From Charina bottae (taxonomy: Eukaryota; Chordata; Lepidosauria; Squamata; Charinaidae), in the NCBI GenBank assembly GCA_023362775.1, contig JALMGJ010000005.1, positions 63,183,463 through 63,247,462 on the forward strand: a stretch of DNA of 64,000 nucleotides, written 5' to 3'. Positions 32,292 through 44,390 of the stretch are shown here, piece by piece (the first letter of the stretch is position 1; every line of letters begins with the position of its first letter). Below the pieces are notes generated by a model. It was given only the letters and a program-made list of their open reading frames with translations. It had not been told where the DNA came from and did not search any database. A program made the position numbers and the translations under genes.

Positions 32292-34785
32292 TATTTTGAA
32301 TTCTTATACTTGTTTTCATCTGATGGTTGCAAAAATGATGATGTAGTGATAATTTGAATTTGTGACTATAATCCTTGATATGAAATATATTTTCATGCCA
32401 TAATAATCAGTAGAGGTACTTTGTGAGCTGTTCTGAGTACTAAGTGGCATATAACATTACCTATGTTCTCAGGTTAACTACAATGCAACTCTTTCATTTC
32501 ATATTTCTCAAAAGAAGAAGAAAAATACAGGGTTTTGTAGTGTATAAGCCAATAGTTCTTAGTTATCACAATATCATTATTATTTTAAAGAAGTCTGTCA
32601 AGTGTTATATTGCCTCTTTTCCTGTTTCAAAAAAGGACTCAATTAGCCAGCTTGTGATAATAGGAGGAATAAAACAAGTTTACTGTGACATTGGGTTCAT
32701 TTTGTGAAGAAATGTATTCTTGCATAGTGGTTGCTATCATAAAAAGACTTGTGTTATTAGAATGGGAAGAAGAAAATAAAGAAATCTAGGATGTGAAGTT
32801 TAGCAGTTTGAATTTATAGGATTATGAATGGTTGAAATTATAAGTCAGCCTCCCCCTCCCCCTCTCTCTCTCCAAACAATAGTAGCCTACTCTGGCTCTA
32901 AAATTATTCCTATCCCTCTTTCCGTGATGGTGGGAAGTATTCCCAACCATGGACTCTGCAACTTCCTCATATCTCCCTCCATCTGTAACTTCCAAATTCC
33001 TCTTTCTAATTCCATCCTCCTGCTGGAATAAAATCTGGAGGTGATATTGCCATCCTTTCATTGGTTGATCCATTTCCCAATCATCACACACCATCAACAG
33101 GATTCTCCTTTCTATCCCCAGATTTCCTTTTTAAGGGAGGGAAGCACTGGAAGTATATCAAAATAAAGCACTAGGCTGTAGTCACTCACCATTTAGAATA
33201 TTTTAAAGTAGCTCCAAAGCTCAAGTGAGTCAAGGAGGAAATAAAATAGTTTCTAGAGCCTGAGGCTGGTACTATGTTTTGCAGCAGGTCAACCTCCTAG
33301 CTGATTAAAAAATAATAAAATAAACACCCACAAAAAATCAAGAGGGAGGGGGATCTGGTGGGAGATAAGAGCTTTACATTATGAGCACCACATTGTCAAC
33401 TCAAATGGGGGTAAATATTGGAAATGTTCCTAATACCAGTCGTAATAAAAGAGACACGCCTAATGGATTCCAGTGTATTCACTGCACGTAAGCATGAGTA
33501 ATGAGGACAGTTAACACATGCTTTACACATTTAACAATATACAGCCTACAGCTGGAGGATAGGCAAATGATTAATAATAGTACTGAACTAAACACGGTCT
33601 TGCATTGAATTGTATTTTTTTAAAAAAATACGAACAGCTCAGTGGTTCTTTGCTGGAATGGCAATAGGTGGGCCACTTGTAACCTTTCTTCTACTGCTGT
33701 GATTCTGAAAAAATCTATTATCCAAAGTGGGTATCAGCCTAGGGAGGAAAATCAATGCAATTAAAAAAAAAATTAACTACCATCTTCAGAGATACTTATT
33801 TTAGGACTAAGGAATGAAAAGGTTACAATTCCTCCCAACCCAAAGTACTGCAATCCAAATTATTTTTACCTACCCGCAAATATATGCTAATACTTTTTAA
33901 AAGCCTCCATGTTAAAAGCAAAGATACTGTACGTATGAGTCTACTCAGAAATGCCTCTTGGTGTTCAATGGGACTTATTCCAAGATAAGTCTGTATAGGA
34001 TTGCAGTCTAAATGTCACATCTCGTTTAATCCTAATGGGTGTTACTTAATACAGTGTGTTTGAAAAATAAATAGTTGCCCACTGTGTGTATTTGATTATA
34101 GGGCTTTTCAATTCATTGCCCCCAGGGGTTACATATTGACACAAGGCAGCTTGCTTACAGATTCTTATACAGAGTATAAAATATGTCCTGTGGGGAATAT
34201 GGTTTTTTGCATCTGCCTGTATCTTGTTGCTGTGGCACACAAAGGGCCTTTTGAGGAGCATTTGTAGCTAAATGTGAAAGATTTCATTTGTGGTGAAGAA
34301 ACCATTGTTCTTTGGTCACAGTTCTCCTATTGATTTAAAAAATCATTTCTGCAAGTCTAGATTAAAGTTAGCTGCCTTTTAAAGTCACATAAATGAAATA
34401 TACTATTTTAAAGCACTGCATTTTATTTTCTGTTTGTAATAAAGGTGTTGTTTACCCAAGGCCACTGTTATTGTGCTAACTGCATTTTGTTTTAATACCT
34501 ATATTATATAAACTGATTTTTTTACAGAACCAGTTTCCTTACTATTATTTCTATAAAATACAATCCTAGTTGATTTATAGAGGTTTGTTACAGATTATCC
34601 CATATAGTTTATGGTTATTATAAATTCTAATCATGCTACATTTATAAAGGAAAAGAAAGCACATTTTTATTTATATTTCTAAAGGGCTGAAATTTCTAGG
34701 TTAAACGTGGACCTGTTAATGACTTGAGGCCTTTAAGGGTATCAATCAAACAATAATCTGTTGCTTAATGATTTTAGCTTGACTT
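32292..34785. other. Intron-like DNA, nothing recognised
   Basis: AT-rich, with a cccctc/ctctct tract near 32852-32872. No exon with splice sites and family resemblance was found. Confidence 0.45.
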
Positions 34786-34855
34786 CCTTCATAAAGCAGA
34801 TTGTTAAGACTAGATAGCCAAACAGGTTTCTTCCAATTCTAGTCTCAATGATCAA
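34785..34855 (+). mobile_element. CR1-like LINE terminal fragment
   Basis: gttaagactagatagccaaac, then ttcttccaattctagtctca and atgatc follow the CR1 terminal pattern (actagatgatc ... cttccaactctatgattc). It is very short. Confidence 0.4.
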
Positions 34856-35286
34856 GGAAAACAATTAGATTGTGTTTTAAATTGAATGAAATGTTCTCAC
34901 TTTCTAACCAGTGCAAACCAATTCACACTTGAACAAACATGAATCCTTTTAAATGCTAATTTTGTGTTGAAATGCAAAATATAATTTAAGATAAAGTTCT
35001 GTCCTTGAATGTGGAGTTATTTCTTCAGTCTCGATACACAGATTTTGTCCTATTTTAATTGAATGACTGATGTTATCTGCCTTGCTGAATTTTGCCTATT
35101 TTGAGTTCAATATTATCATATAAATGTATACACACATCAAGATATAAAGTGATACATGGGCACAAATATAGTTTACACTTAAAAATTGAGTAACTCTTAT
35201 ATTAGTCATTCATTGCATTTGTTGCAATATGTATGTCCTCCAATTTTCCTAAATGACAGAATGCCAAAGTATATATGTAAAATATA

Positions 35287-36437
35287 TAGTCAAAATGCTA
35301 CTGGGGAGGAACAGAGGATAAGTTCAACTAGCCCCAGATGTGATGACGCAGCTAGCTCAAAGCCAAAAAGACGGCTAGCAACCGAAAACTATAGAATGAT
35401 CTCAATTTGAATTCAGGTTAAGCCATTTAAAATCACAGTGATCCAAATATATGCCCCAACCACAGATGCTGAAGAAGCAGAAGTAGATCAGTTCCATGAG
35501 GATCTGCAGCACCTACTGGATAATACGCCAAAAAGAGATGTTATTTTCATTACAGGAGACTGGAATGCTAAGGTGGGTAGTCAAACAACACCTGGAATTA
35601 CAGGCAAGCATGGTCTGGGAGAACAAAATGAAGCGGGACATAGGCTGATAGAATTTTGCCAAGACAATTCACTGTGCATAACAAACACTCTCTTCCAGCA
35701 ACCTAAAAGACGACTTTATACATGGACTTCACCAGATGGTCGACACCGAAATCAGATTGACTACATCCTTTGCAGCCAAAGGTGGTGGACATCTATACAG
35801 TCAGTAAAAACAAGACCTGGAGCTGACTGCAGTTCAGATCATGAACTTCTTATTGCACAATTTAGAATCAGACTAAAGAGAATAGGGAAGACCCACAGAT
35901 CAGTTAGATATGAGCTCACTAACATTCCTAATGAATATGCAGTATAAGTGAAGAATAGATTTAAGGGACTTGATTTAGTAGATAGGGTCCCAGAAGAGCT
36001 ATGGACAGAAGTTTGCAACATTGTTCAGGAGGTGGCAACAAAAAACGTCCCAAAGAAAAAGAAAACCAAGAAGGCAAGATGGCTGTCTGCTGAGACACTG
36101 GAAGTAGCCCAAGAAAGAAGGAAAGCAAAAGGCAACAGTGATAGGGGGAGATGTGCCCAATTAAATGCAAAATTCCAGAGGTTAGCCAGAAGAGATAAGG
36201 AATTATTTTTAAACAAGCAATGCACGGAAGTGGAAGAAGATAATAGAATAGGAAGGACAAGAGACCTCTTCCAGAAAATTAGAAACATTGGAGGTAAATT
36301 CCAGGTGTGCTTGTGATGGCCACATGACCACGGAAGCGTCTTCGGACAGTGCTGGCTCTTCAGCTAAGAAACGGAGATGCGCATCGCCCCCTAGAGTTGG
36401 ACATGACTGTGCAGGGGAAACCTTTACCTTACTTTAC
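35287..36437 (+). mobile_element. Chimeric insertion: Bov-B 5'-part joined to Sauria-type SINE 3' end
   Basis: One perfect 17-bp direct repeat tatatatgtaaaatata flanks the whole block at 35270-35286 and 36438-36454. 35288-36308 is Bov-B in plus orientation: the start of the conserved leader (NATGEEQRIS), a deletion of roughly 330 bp near 35373, then the endonuclease part with YAPTTDAEEAEVDQF, GDWNAKVGS, NQIDYILCSQRW and SDHELLI, then the linker to RTRDLFQKI. One in-frame TAA follows at 35945. From about 36312 it becomes the last 120 bases of the Sauria-type SINE, ending in cctttacctta. Both parts appear to have entered in a single event. Confidence 0.88.
35438..36316 (+). pseudogene. Bov-B endonuclease fragment, interrupted by one stop
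   Basis: Frame 35438-35947 (169 residues) and, in the same frame, 35948-36316 are separated only by a TAA. Together they cover the apurinic-type endonuclease domain without its N-terminal motif (GTWN is deleted) plus the linker. There is no reverse transcriptase. Confidence 0.85.
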
Positions 36438-36465
36438 TATATATGTAAAATATAAAGTATATATA

Positions 36466-36715
36466 TAAGAGCCAGTTTGGTCTAGTGGTTAAGGTGCTGG
36501 GCTAGAAACCAGGAGTCTGTGAGATCTAGTCCCGCCTTAGGCATGAAAGCCAGCTGGGTGACCTTGGGCCAGTCACACACACTCAGCCCAACTCAGCTCA
36601 CAGGGTTGTTGTTGTGGGGAAAATAGGAGGAGGAAGGAGTATTAGGTATGTTCGCCGCCTTGAGTTATTTATAAAAATAATAAAGGGATAGAAAATAAAT
36701 AGATAAATAAATAAA
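36466..36715 (+). mobile_element. tRNA-headed SINE with LINE-like 3' end
   Basis: The head gagccagtttggtctagtgg includes an A box. The body reads ccgccttaggcatgaaagcc, then gctgggtgaccttgggccag. The 3' end reads gttcgccgccttgagttatt and finishes in aataaataaat repeats. The head is shared with 63389; the 3' end differs. Confidence 0.75.
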
Positions 36716-36719
36716 TATG

Positions 36720-37265
36720 TACCCACTTGTGCATACCTATATATTGGCAGGGTAACACTGTAGAAACTGAAACAGTCCATTACAGAACTGCAATTCCTTT
36801 GCTGTGATGACAGTAGAAATCACAATGAATGTCCAGCCTTGTTGGCATTTGCATCTTTAAAAACATCCTTTTTAATTTATTGAAATATGTAGCCATACAT
36901 ACAACACATTACATGTACTCAGGGTGTGCCAAACATCAGACCCCCATAGACAATTTATTATAAAAATTATATTAAATGTTAGACTTGGTTGCCATTTCCT
37001 TCTAAACTTGTTTGACACATGATCTTGAAACATTCCTAAGTACAGTAACATTTTCTCTGAAAAAATCCTTAGGTAATAAAATATTGAGATTGGCCTATGG
37101 GGCTTGACTTTTGGTACAGCTTGTATAGTAGCTATTTTTAAAAATGAGCTGCCATAGGATAACAAGTTTACTAAATGAAGTTGGGCCTTTCAGTCATAAT
37201 ATTGTGATTGCTGTCATTACCTACTGACTCTCATTTGAAACAGAGATAAGGAACAAAATAGGGAG
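36720..37265. other. Intron-like DNA, nothing recognised
   Basis: No repeat or exon was assigned. Confidence 0.4.
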
Positions 37266-37600
37266 CATTTTGGCCATTGAGTCCAGTTTCCTGCTCTGTG
37301 CAAGAATCTCCAACAGATAGTTGGCTAATAGCTTCTGCTTGAATAAATCTAGTGAAGATCCATCTCTCTAGGTAATTGGTTCTACTATCAAACTGCTCTT
37401 ACCGATCGGATGTTTTTCCTAACAGTTGGATTATTCCATGTCTTGCACTTTGAGCAATAGAGAACACATCTTGAACTTTTTGTGTGACATATTTTCAAGT
37501 ATTGAGGAATGCTATTACATCTTTTTCATTCAAAGCTAAATATTCCCAGTTTCTTCCATTTTTCTTCAGTGGATTTAATTTTTTAATCTCTAATTCTCTG
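37266..37600 (-). mobile_element. CR1-like LINE 3' fragment
   Basis: On this strand it reads gcttctgcttgaataaatct, ggtaattggttctac, actgctcttaccgatcgga and gtttttcctaacagttgga. It is the antisense of the CR1-type 3' region (attaggaaaaact ... gaacagtctgcc). Moderately degraded. Confidence 0.55.
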
Positions 37601-38123
37601 GCTAGCCAGCAGAAAGATGGGGTGCTGAGCTGATTGTGCTCCTCCTAAACCAGCTATATTAAACTCTTAGTCATTTAATTTTGGCTAAAAGCTTTACTGG
37701 CTGATAAAAATAATTGGCAGATGTGTCCAGGAAAGGTACTTCACAAAGAGGCAAAGGAAAAAAAGTGTATATGGATTATTCAAAGAGAGTTGAAGCAGTA
37801 TCCCCTTCTAGTAACAAAAAAGAAGAAATGGAGGAGGAGGATCTCCAGAGAGTACAATATGACTAAAAACTAAACATCATTCTGGCTGAAATAGGATATT
37901 GATTATTGATCTAATTTAACAATTCAATGAACAATGGAACAACTTAAACAGGAATTAAAATTAGAATGGGATAAATCAACAACAGTAAAGACTTTGAAGT
38001 CTTTACTGTTCAAGGCTATGACTAAACAGATTTCAGGAATTGTTCAGACGGCTAGCAAGTCTTATGACACTGCAATAAAAATGAGAGTGATTTTGGAAAA
38101 ATTAAAAAAAGATAAACATAAAA

Positions 38124-38625
38124 TTGGATTTGGTTGATGTTCAGGATAGAATCAGAAGGAACAATTTACAGATTCAAGGCATTTGGGAGAGCGCAGAAAA
38201 GAATGACTTATTGGGATATCTTATTCCAAAAATTAATGAGCTTGTGCCAGATGTAAACTTACTGAGAAAGATGTGGAGTGTACCCATAGAATATACAACC
38301 TTAGGCTCATGAGAATGAAAAAATCACAAGTTATTATAAGATTTGTTAACACTCAGGTGAAAGATATCATTGTGTTTAAGACTTATGAGCTGGAGGAAAT
38401 AAAATGGGGAGATGCTATACATCTTTTCCAGGACGTACTGTAAGCCCAGCTATTCTACAAAGAAGAGATTTCAAACCTCTTACAGAAGAACTTACAGAAC
38501 AAGGAATAAGGTATAGATGGCAGCTTCCTTTCAAGCTAATTATCTTCAACCCTCAAGGAAAGGAGATTATTTCTATTCTCTCTGAAATGAATAGAGCTTT
38601 GACAAAGTTAAAGAAAACCCCATGA
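38124..38625 (+). pseudogene. L1 ORF1-like pseudogene
   Basis: Two overlapping open frames (38124-38312 and 38404-38625) cover the RRM (VQDRIRRNNLQIQGIWE) and C-terminal domain (SPAILQRRDFKPLTEELTEQ) of an L1 ORF1 protein, which binds RNA as a trimer. A frameshift and a stop separate them and the coiled coil upstream (37934-38137) is in another frame, so no working protein is expected. Confidence 0.7.
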
Positions 38626-38879
38626 AAAATTATCAGAAGGCGACTTTGGATACTAGGAAAATGACTGTCCTAAATTAAGGAGAAGATAAAATAAATGGAC
38701 TTGAAGATAGCAAAGGGAAAAAAAGGAAAGGAAAAATATTTAAAATACGTATTTTATAATAGTTAAAAGATTATTAGGTTGGTTATTTATTTATTTATTT
38801 GACTTCTGTCTGGCTAGGATAGGGGTTGAGATGTTTGGTCTGGTGCCTGGGGGAAAAGTTACCTTTGGTTTTAGCTATG

Positions 38880-38960
38880 TTTTATGGATTGTTGTGAGCC
38901 ACCTAGAGCCATTGTATGAGATAGGTGGCCGTATAAGTCCTGTAAATAAATAAATAGAAT
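38880..38960 (+). mobile_element. Short LINE/SINE 3' end inside L1 region
   Basis: gttgtgagccacctagagcc, then ggtggccgtataagtcctg and taaataaataaat; the common 3' end of L2-like elements. Confidence 0.5.
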
Positions 38961-39740
38961 AGATATAGATAGATATAGAATGATGATTGGATATCAATGG
39001 TTCATTGATATTTAAAAGACTTAGGGATAGATGGGGATGAGGGGAATATAAGTTCAGCACTGCACCATTCTGCCCCCATCCCCCATTTTAGGCTGAAAAT
39101 ATGACTTTTGAGCACTGTTTACATTAAGCCTAAAAGGGTCTGGGAAGGCAATATGGGCGGGATTGGATGGGAATTAGAGGAATGGGGTAGAGAAGGGAGA
39201 GTACAGTTAAGAGGATTAAGAGGAGGGAGGGAGGTGGTAAAAGAACAGTAGTCACTCATATTAGAAGGAATTAATAATACAGGAAATAATTGCCTTAGTT
39301 CCCTGTTAATTGTTTCTTCTTTGAAGTACAGACGTAAGATTCTTGCCAGGAAAGTAAAAAAAAAAGTTATACAGTTAAGATATTCAGTGAGTATCAGCGT
39401 CCAAGTTATTTCTTTAAATGTTATAGGCTATTAAACATGCAAGAATTATTAAGTATCTAAAATCTTTTCATCCATCCATAGTCATGTTGCAAGAAACATA
39501 TGCCCTAGACAAGCTGAACAATAAATGTTTTAGTAAACCAATGTCCCTGCTAGATTAGCATAAATATTACATAATCACTCTTCAAAATGTTGGAGGTGCT
39601 ATACACAAGAGGGATAATTTTTACTATATGTAGTGGACATATGAAAAAGTAGCATCTTTCTGGTATAAATTTTTTAGCAAAATTAGTATCATTACAAAAT
39701 AAAGAATTGAATGCTCTCCAGAGGGAGTCTTGTTGCATCT

Positions 39741-40596
39741 GCAGAACACATCATGCGATGTGGTGGACTTGATGAACCCAAGGCTAGAGTTAAAATCGCT
39801 GGAAGAAACATTAACAATCTCAGATATGCAGATGATAGCCACTTTGATGGCTGAAAGCGAGGAGGAGCTGAGGAGCCTTATGACGAAGGTGAAAGAAGAA
39901 AGTGCAAAAGCTGGGTTGCAGTTAAACCTCAAAAAAACCAAGATTATGGCAACCAGCTTGATTGATAACTGGCAAATAGAGGGAGAAAAAGTGGAGGCAG
40001 TGACAGACTTTGTATTTCTAGGCGCAAAGATTACTGCTGACGCTGACTGCAGCCAGGAAATCAGAAGACGTCTACTTCTTGGGAGGAGAGCAATGGCAAA
40101 TCTTGATAAAATAGTTAAGAGCAGAGACATCACACTGACAACAAAGGTCCGCATAGTTAAAGCAATGGTATTCCCTGTAGTAACCTATGGCTGCGAGAGC
40201 TGGACCATAAGGAAGGCTGAGCGAAGGAAGATAGATGCTTTTGAACTGTGGAGTTGGAGGAAAATTCTGAGAGTGCCTTGGACTGCAAGAAGATCAAACC
40301 AGTCCATACTCCAGGAAATAAAACCAGACTGCTCACTTGAGGGAATGATATTAAAGGCAAAACTGAAGTACTTTGGCCACATAATGAGAAGACAGGATAC
40401 CCTGAAGAAGATGCTGGTGCTAGGGAAAGTGGAAGGCAAAAGGAAGAGGGGCCGACCAAGGGCAAGGTGGATGGATGATATTCTGGAGGTGACGGACTCG
40501 ACCGTGGGGGAGCTGGGGATGGCGATGGCCGACAGGAAGCTCTGGCGTGGGCTGGTCCATGAAGTCACGAAGAGTCAGAAGCGACTGAACGAATAA
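39741..40596 (+). pseudogene. Bov-B reverse transcriptase C-terminal remnant
   Basis: About 285 residues from the palm after motif B to the protein's end, including the active-site YADD. The frameshift right after YADD and the loss of the endonuclease and most of the reverse transcriptase make it non-functional. Confidence 0.85.
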
Positions 40597-40610
40597 ACAA
40601 CAAATCTAGT
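39741..40610 (+). mobile_element. Bov-B LINE 3' fragment, second subfamily
   Basis: It begins AEHIMRCGGLDEPKARVKIA and, after a one-base insertion near 39836 just past the YADD motif, continues open to a TAA at 40594-40596. It covers the end of the reverse transcriptase and the whole C-terminal region (KAMVFPVVTYGCESWTIRK, YFGHIMRRQD, GRPRARWMDD). The 3' end (gtcagaagcgactgaacga) differs from the copies at 13.5 and 51.2 kb. The 86-bp piece at 44391-44472 belongs to this subfamily. Confidence 0.9.
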
Positions 40611-40995
40611 CTGAACTTTTTGCATATATTCGCAGTTCAACACTTCACTTGTAAATAAGTGTTGTTGGTCTACTTACCCTTGGCAGCAAAACTAAGCATT
40701 GTACCATGCTGGAAACGTCTTGAAATTTTAGCAATTGGTTTGTGGATTGAAAGAGCATTCTCAATTCCTTTAAACTTAGAATAATGAAGTTTCAGAGGCA
40801 AGACTCACACTTTTATCAAGTTTGAGCAGATTATATTCATGAACATCAGGTATAAGTTTGTTAACTCCTATGTTATATGGAGATTGTGGATAACTTTTGG
40901 GCTTTTTAGTGTTGCCTTTTACTTTTTATTTATTCATGTTATTTTTGTATTACTCCTCATAACATTGTATATTCTTTGTTTAGTTCTTTTTCTCT
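40611..40995. other. Intron-like DNA, nothing recognised
   Basis: No exon or repeat was assigned. Confidence 0.4.
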
Positions 40996-41007
40996 TTGTA
41001 TAAACTA

Positions 41008-41347
41008 GGTAAAGGTAAAGGTACCCCCCGCACATTTGTGCAGTCGTGTCCGACTCTAGGGGCCGGTGCTCATCTCCGTTTGTTAGCCAAAGAGCCAGCG
41101 TTGTCCGAAGACACTTCCACGGTCATGTGGCCGCATGACACGCGCGGAACGCTGTTACCTACCCACTGAAGTGGTACCTATTCATCTACTTGCATTTGCA
41201 TGCTTTCGAATTGCTAGGTTGGCAAGAGCTGGAGCTAGTGCGGGAGCTCACTCTGCACGCAGGGCTAGGGATTCGAACCTCCGAACTTGTGATCTTCCGA
41301 TCGACAAGCCTGGCATCTTACCCACTGAGCCACCACGCCCCTCAAAA
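41008..41347 (-). mobile_element. Sauria-type SINE, full length, 12-bp target duplication
   Basis: Minus orientation: AGGTAA(AGGTAA) repeats at 41008, the cagtcgtgtccgactcta tail, and a tRNA-like head ending near 41343 (ggttcgaatcc B box near 41270 in reverse). Perfect direct repeats ttgtataaacta flank it at 40996-41007 and 41348-41359. Confidence 0.93.
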
Positions 41348-41359
41348 TTGTATAAACTA

Positions 41360-41818
41360 CTGTTCAATAAATAATAAATAAACATTGTAATTCCTTGATC
41401 ATCCTCATTGCCATTGCCTTCACCTATTTCAGTTCATCAGAATCTTTCTTGAGATGTGTTGATTCTGTGTTGATGTATTCTATGTGCCACTGCTCAAAAA
41501 TCATGGAGCACTGAAGGTGGGCATCTGTGGCTTTGTGAGTCACAATTTTGTTTGTGAGCTATTCCTTCCAATATTGTACCATAAGCAAATTTGATAAGCC
41601 ATTATCTTCATCATAGCACCTTCAGTTTAATGAGGAACCATTGATGAGTGCTGTCTGAGTACAGTTTTCCAATCAACTTTGTATCTGCTTTTGGCATGCT
41701 ATCTAGCCCAAATCTCGTTTTCTAATCATCTCCTTTTTAAAGGCAGTCTCAACCAACTGGAGCTCATTTTTTCTATTAGCTTTTTCTACCATTCTTAATC
41801 TGTTTTTTTAAAAGCTTA
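41360..41818. other. Intron-like DNA, nothing recognised
   Basis: No feature could be assigned. Confidence 0.4.
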
Positions 41819-41826
41819 AGTTATAT

Positions 41827-42116
41827 CAGAGCTTTCCAAACTTTTCATGTTGGTGACACACTTTTTAGACATGCATCATTTCGCGACACACTCTTACAGC
41901 AGGACATCATTTCGCGACACACTCTTACAGCAGGGCACAAGGCAGGCAGTAGGACCTGCACAGAATCACAGCAGGTTTGGAGGCAGTCAGGCACAAGGCA
42001 GTCACTAGGACCTGTGCGGAATCCTGGCAGGGCTCGGAGGCAGCAGTAGCTGCGACACACCTGGGTACTGCAGCCGACACACTAACGTGTCCCGACACAC
42101 AGTTTGGAAAGCTCTG
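41827..42116. mobile_element. hAT MITE, same family as 20539, two 56-bp repeats
   Basis: The ends cagagctttccaaactttt and cagtttggaaagctctg are inverted. Perfect 8-bp direct repeats agttatat flank it at 41819-41826 and 42117-42124. It has only about two of the 56-bp units (gcacaaggcaggcagtagga), plus a separate duplication of the catcatttcgcgacacactc block (41875 and 41905). Confidence 0.93.
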
Positions 42117-42249
42117 AGTTATATATTCAAATACACTCAATTTTAATTTCCCTTAAAATCAAAAACTCCAGCATCATGTCATCACATTCCCCCAATATTC
42201 CTGCTACTTCCATTTCTCAACTAATTATTCTCTGTTAGTTAGCATCATC

Positions 42250-42695
42250 AAGGAAAGCCTATCCCCTGTTTCATTGGACTTAAAACTAATTCATCAAAAT
42301 ATTTTATTTTGAGTTTATTGGATGCTCCAAAGAATGCATTTGAAGGGATGCCTATCAGATTTCTTTGTTGGCAATGCAAAAAAAATTGAGGGGTCATTGA
42401 CTCCATGATTTGGTCTTTGGGGTTATTGGCATATTTTTGGAACAATATTTTAACATATATAACTAGATTGATGAGGGAATCTTTTAACATCATTTAAGAT
42501 GTCTAACCTTTAATGTTATGTTGAATTATGTTGCAAACTTTAGAATTTGATTGGTTTTGAGGAATTATTGCTATATCAGGACATGAGATTGTCTTATGTA
42601 AATATGTTGTTTATGTGTTGCAATTCTTTGTAAATGTAACTATCTTTGTGGTGTGTAAATATTTTAAATAATAAAATATATTAATAAAAAAGAAG
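42250..42695 (+). mobile_element. L1 LINE 3' end, degraded
   Basis: A frame reads RFLCWQCKKN near 42357, then LLAYFWNNI, recalling the C-terminal Cys-rich end of L1 ORF2 (CWRC ... FW). The untranslated region ends in aataaaatatattaataaaa at 42690. Confidence 0.5.
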
Positions 42696-42964
42696 GACAT
42701 GGGATGGGCAGCCATATAAATTGAACTAAATAACTAAATAAATGTTTGATTTTTTATATTTTTCAAGCATAATTGTACTTTTGAAATAGAAAACTGGTAC
42801 GTAAAGCAAGTTATATTTGTTTTATAATCAATTATAAGCTATATAAGCATATCACATATACAGTATATTAAATATTAAACATATTAGCGTTTCTAATTTA
42901 AAGAGAATAAATGATAACGTAAAATTTCATAGAATCATAAAAATTGTACAGAGGGAAACATATT

Positions 42965-43010
42965 GTGTCATACACACACACGCATACATACATACACATA
43001 CACAAACAAG
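42965..43010. repeat. (CA)n/(CATA) simple repeat
   Basis: catacacacacacgcatacat and similar units. Confidence 0.85.
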
Positions 43011-43089
43011 ACTTCTTAGTTATACCATTACACACTGGTGTTGCCTGCAAACTGCATATTGTGGAGAGCACTACCATTCAATAGATGCA

Positions 43090-43300
43090 GTATGGCATCT
43101 GTGTACTTCCTGGATCATCTCTCCTAACCCAAATTAGCTTACACTGTGCATCCTTCTCAGTGGAGGCCCCCATATTATGGAACACTGAAATAAGAGAAGC
43201 CCATCTTGCTTGCACTTTGCAACGTTGTGAAAACCATCTTATTCAAATAGACTTTTTTCAGAGATGATGGATCTTCTAAAAGAGAACCATCCTTAAAGAA
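43090..43300 (+). mobile_element. L2-like LINE 3' fragment
   Basis: A frame reads FSVEAPILWNTEIREAHLAC, recalling SVAAPxLWNxLPxEIR, then a degraded FKxxL region (HLIQIDFF). Old and short. Confidence 0.5.
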
Positions 43301-43374
43301 AAGTTATATACTAAATTTATGAAATGTCTTGGTTTCGTTTGATATGTTATATAAGAATGAATAGTTAATTACCA

Positions 43375-43713
43375 AGGGGCGTGGTGGCTCAGCAGGTAAG
43401 ACGCCAGGCTTGTTGATCGGAAGATTGCAAGTTCGGAGGTTCGAATCCCTAGCCCTGCATGCAGAGTGAGCTCCTGCACTAGCTCCAGCTCTTGCCAACC
43501 TAGCAATTCGAAAGCATGCAAATGCAAGTAGATTAATAGGTACCACTTCAGTGGGTAGGTAACAGCGTTCCGCGCGTGTCATGCGGCCACATGACCGTGG
43601 AAGCGTCTTCGGACAACGCTGGCTCTTTGGCTAACAAACGGAGATGAGCACCGGCCCCTAGAGTTGGACACGACTGCACAAATGTGCGGGGGGTACCTTT
43701 ACCTTTACCTTAA
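43375..43713 (+). mobile_element. Sauria-type SINE, full length, 10-bp target duplication
   Basis: A clean copy: ggggcgtggtggctcagcag head, ggttcgaatcc B box at 43438-43448, gagttggacacgact near 43660, and an ACCTTT tail. Direct repeats ttaattacca flank it at 43365-43374 and 43714-43723. Confidence 0.93.
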
Positions 43714-43723
43714 TTAATTACCA

Positions 43724-44388
43724 CTGTGTTCACTTTCACTATCTGCCTTCATCTGCAACGTTAGGAGTCACCCTACATCAGATATTATAGTTTTTTACTG
43801 AATGAAACAAATATATGTCCTTCCTAATCATTGTTCCAACCATATATATTTTTCTCTTGAAGTTTTGTCCTTTTATGTATTGAAATATTTATATGTATTG
43901 GGTTGTTTGTCTCATTCATATACTATCATTAAAGAAACCATGGGTGAATCAAGTCTAAGTTTCAAAAGCTTGGATGAGTAGCCTGCCTAACCACAGTGCT
44001 TCTTTTAGGAAAGCTTAATTGATGTGGAATAACTCATTAGTCAGCATTTCTCCTCTGTAGTCTGTTGCTTTTTAAGTCACTGAAATTAAAAAATGCACAG
44101 AAAAATAAGTTTTAAAATATTATTGTTGCATCAATAATTCAATCTTTACATATATTTTATATTTCTGCTTCTGTTTTTATAATCATTAGTACATTTTATG
44201 GATAAACATTTGTAGGCCATTAATTGCTTTTGAAAAGCTACTCTAAATAGAGTTTTAGAAGGGAAGTGAGAATATTTTCCATGAGAAATTCCATGTTAAC
44301 AGAGGAAGCTAAACTCTTATGTAGGAAAGGCAAATTTTACACTCTTCTGATCAGAGTATATGTCACTTTCTGCACTACTTGTTTATTC
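43724..44388. other. Intron-like DNA, nothing recognised
   Basis: AT-rich with no assigned feature. Confidence 0.4.
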
Positions 44389-44390
44389 GT

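Larger units (their letters stand above)
37760..39735 (+). mobile_element. Degraded L1 LINE (ORF1 and start of ORF2)
   Basis: Frames at 38124 and 38404 read RRNNLQIQGIWE and LQRRDFKPLTEELTEQGIRY, followed by RWQLPFKL. These are the RRM and C-terminal domain signatures of L1 ORF1 protein. Around 39435-39500 a broken frame resembles the start of an L1 endonuclease (IIKYLKSFHPSIVMLQET). Stops and shifts are frequent. The right side is cut by the Bov-B fragment at 39741. Confidence 0.72.
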
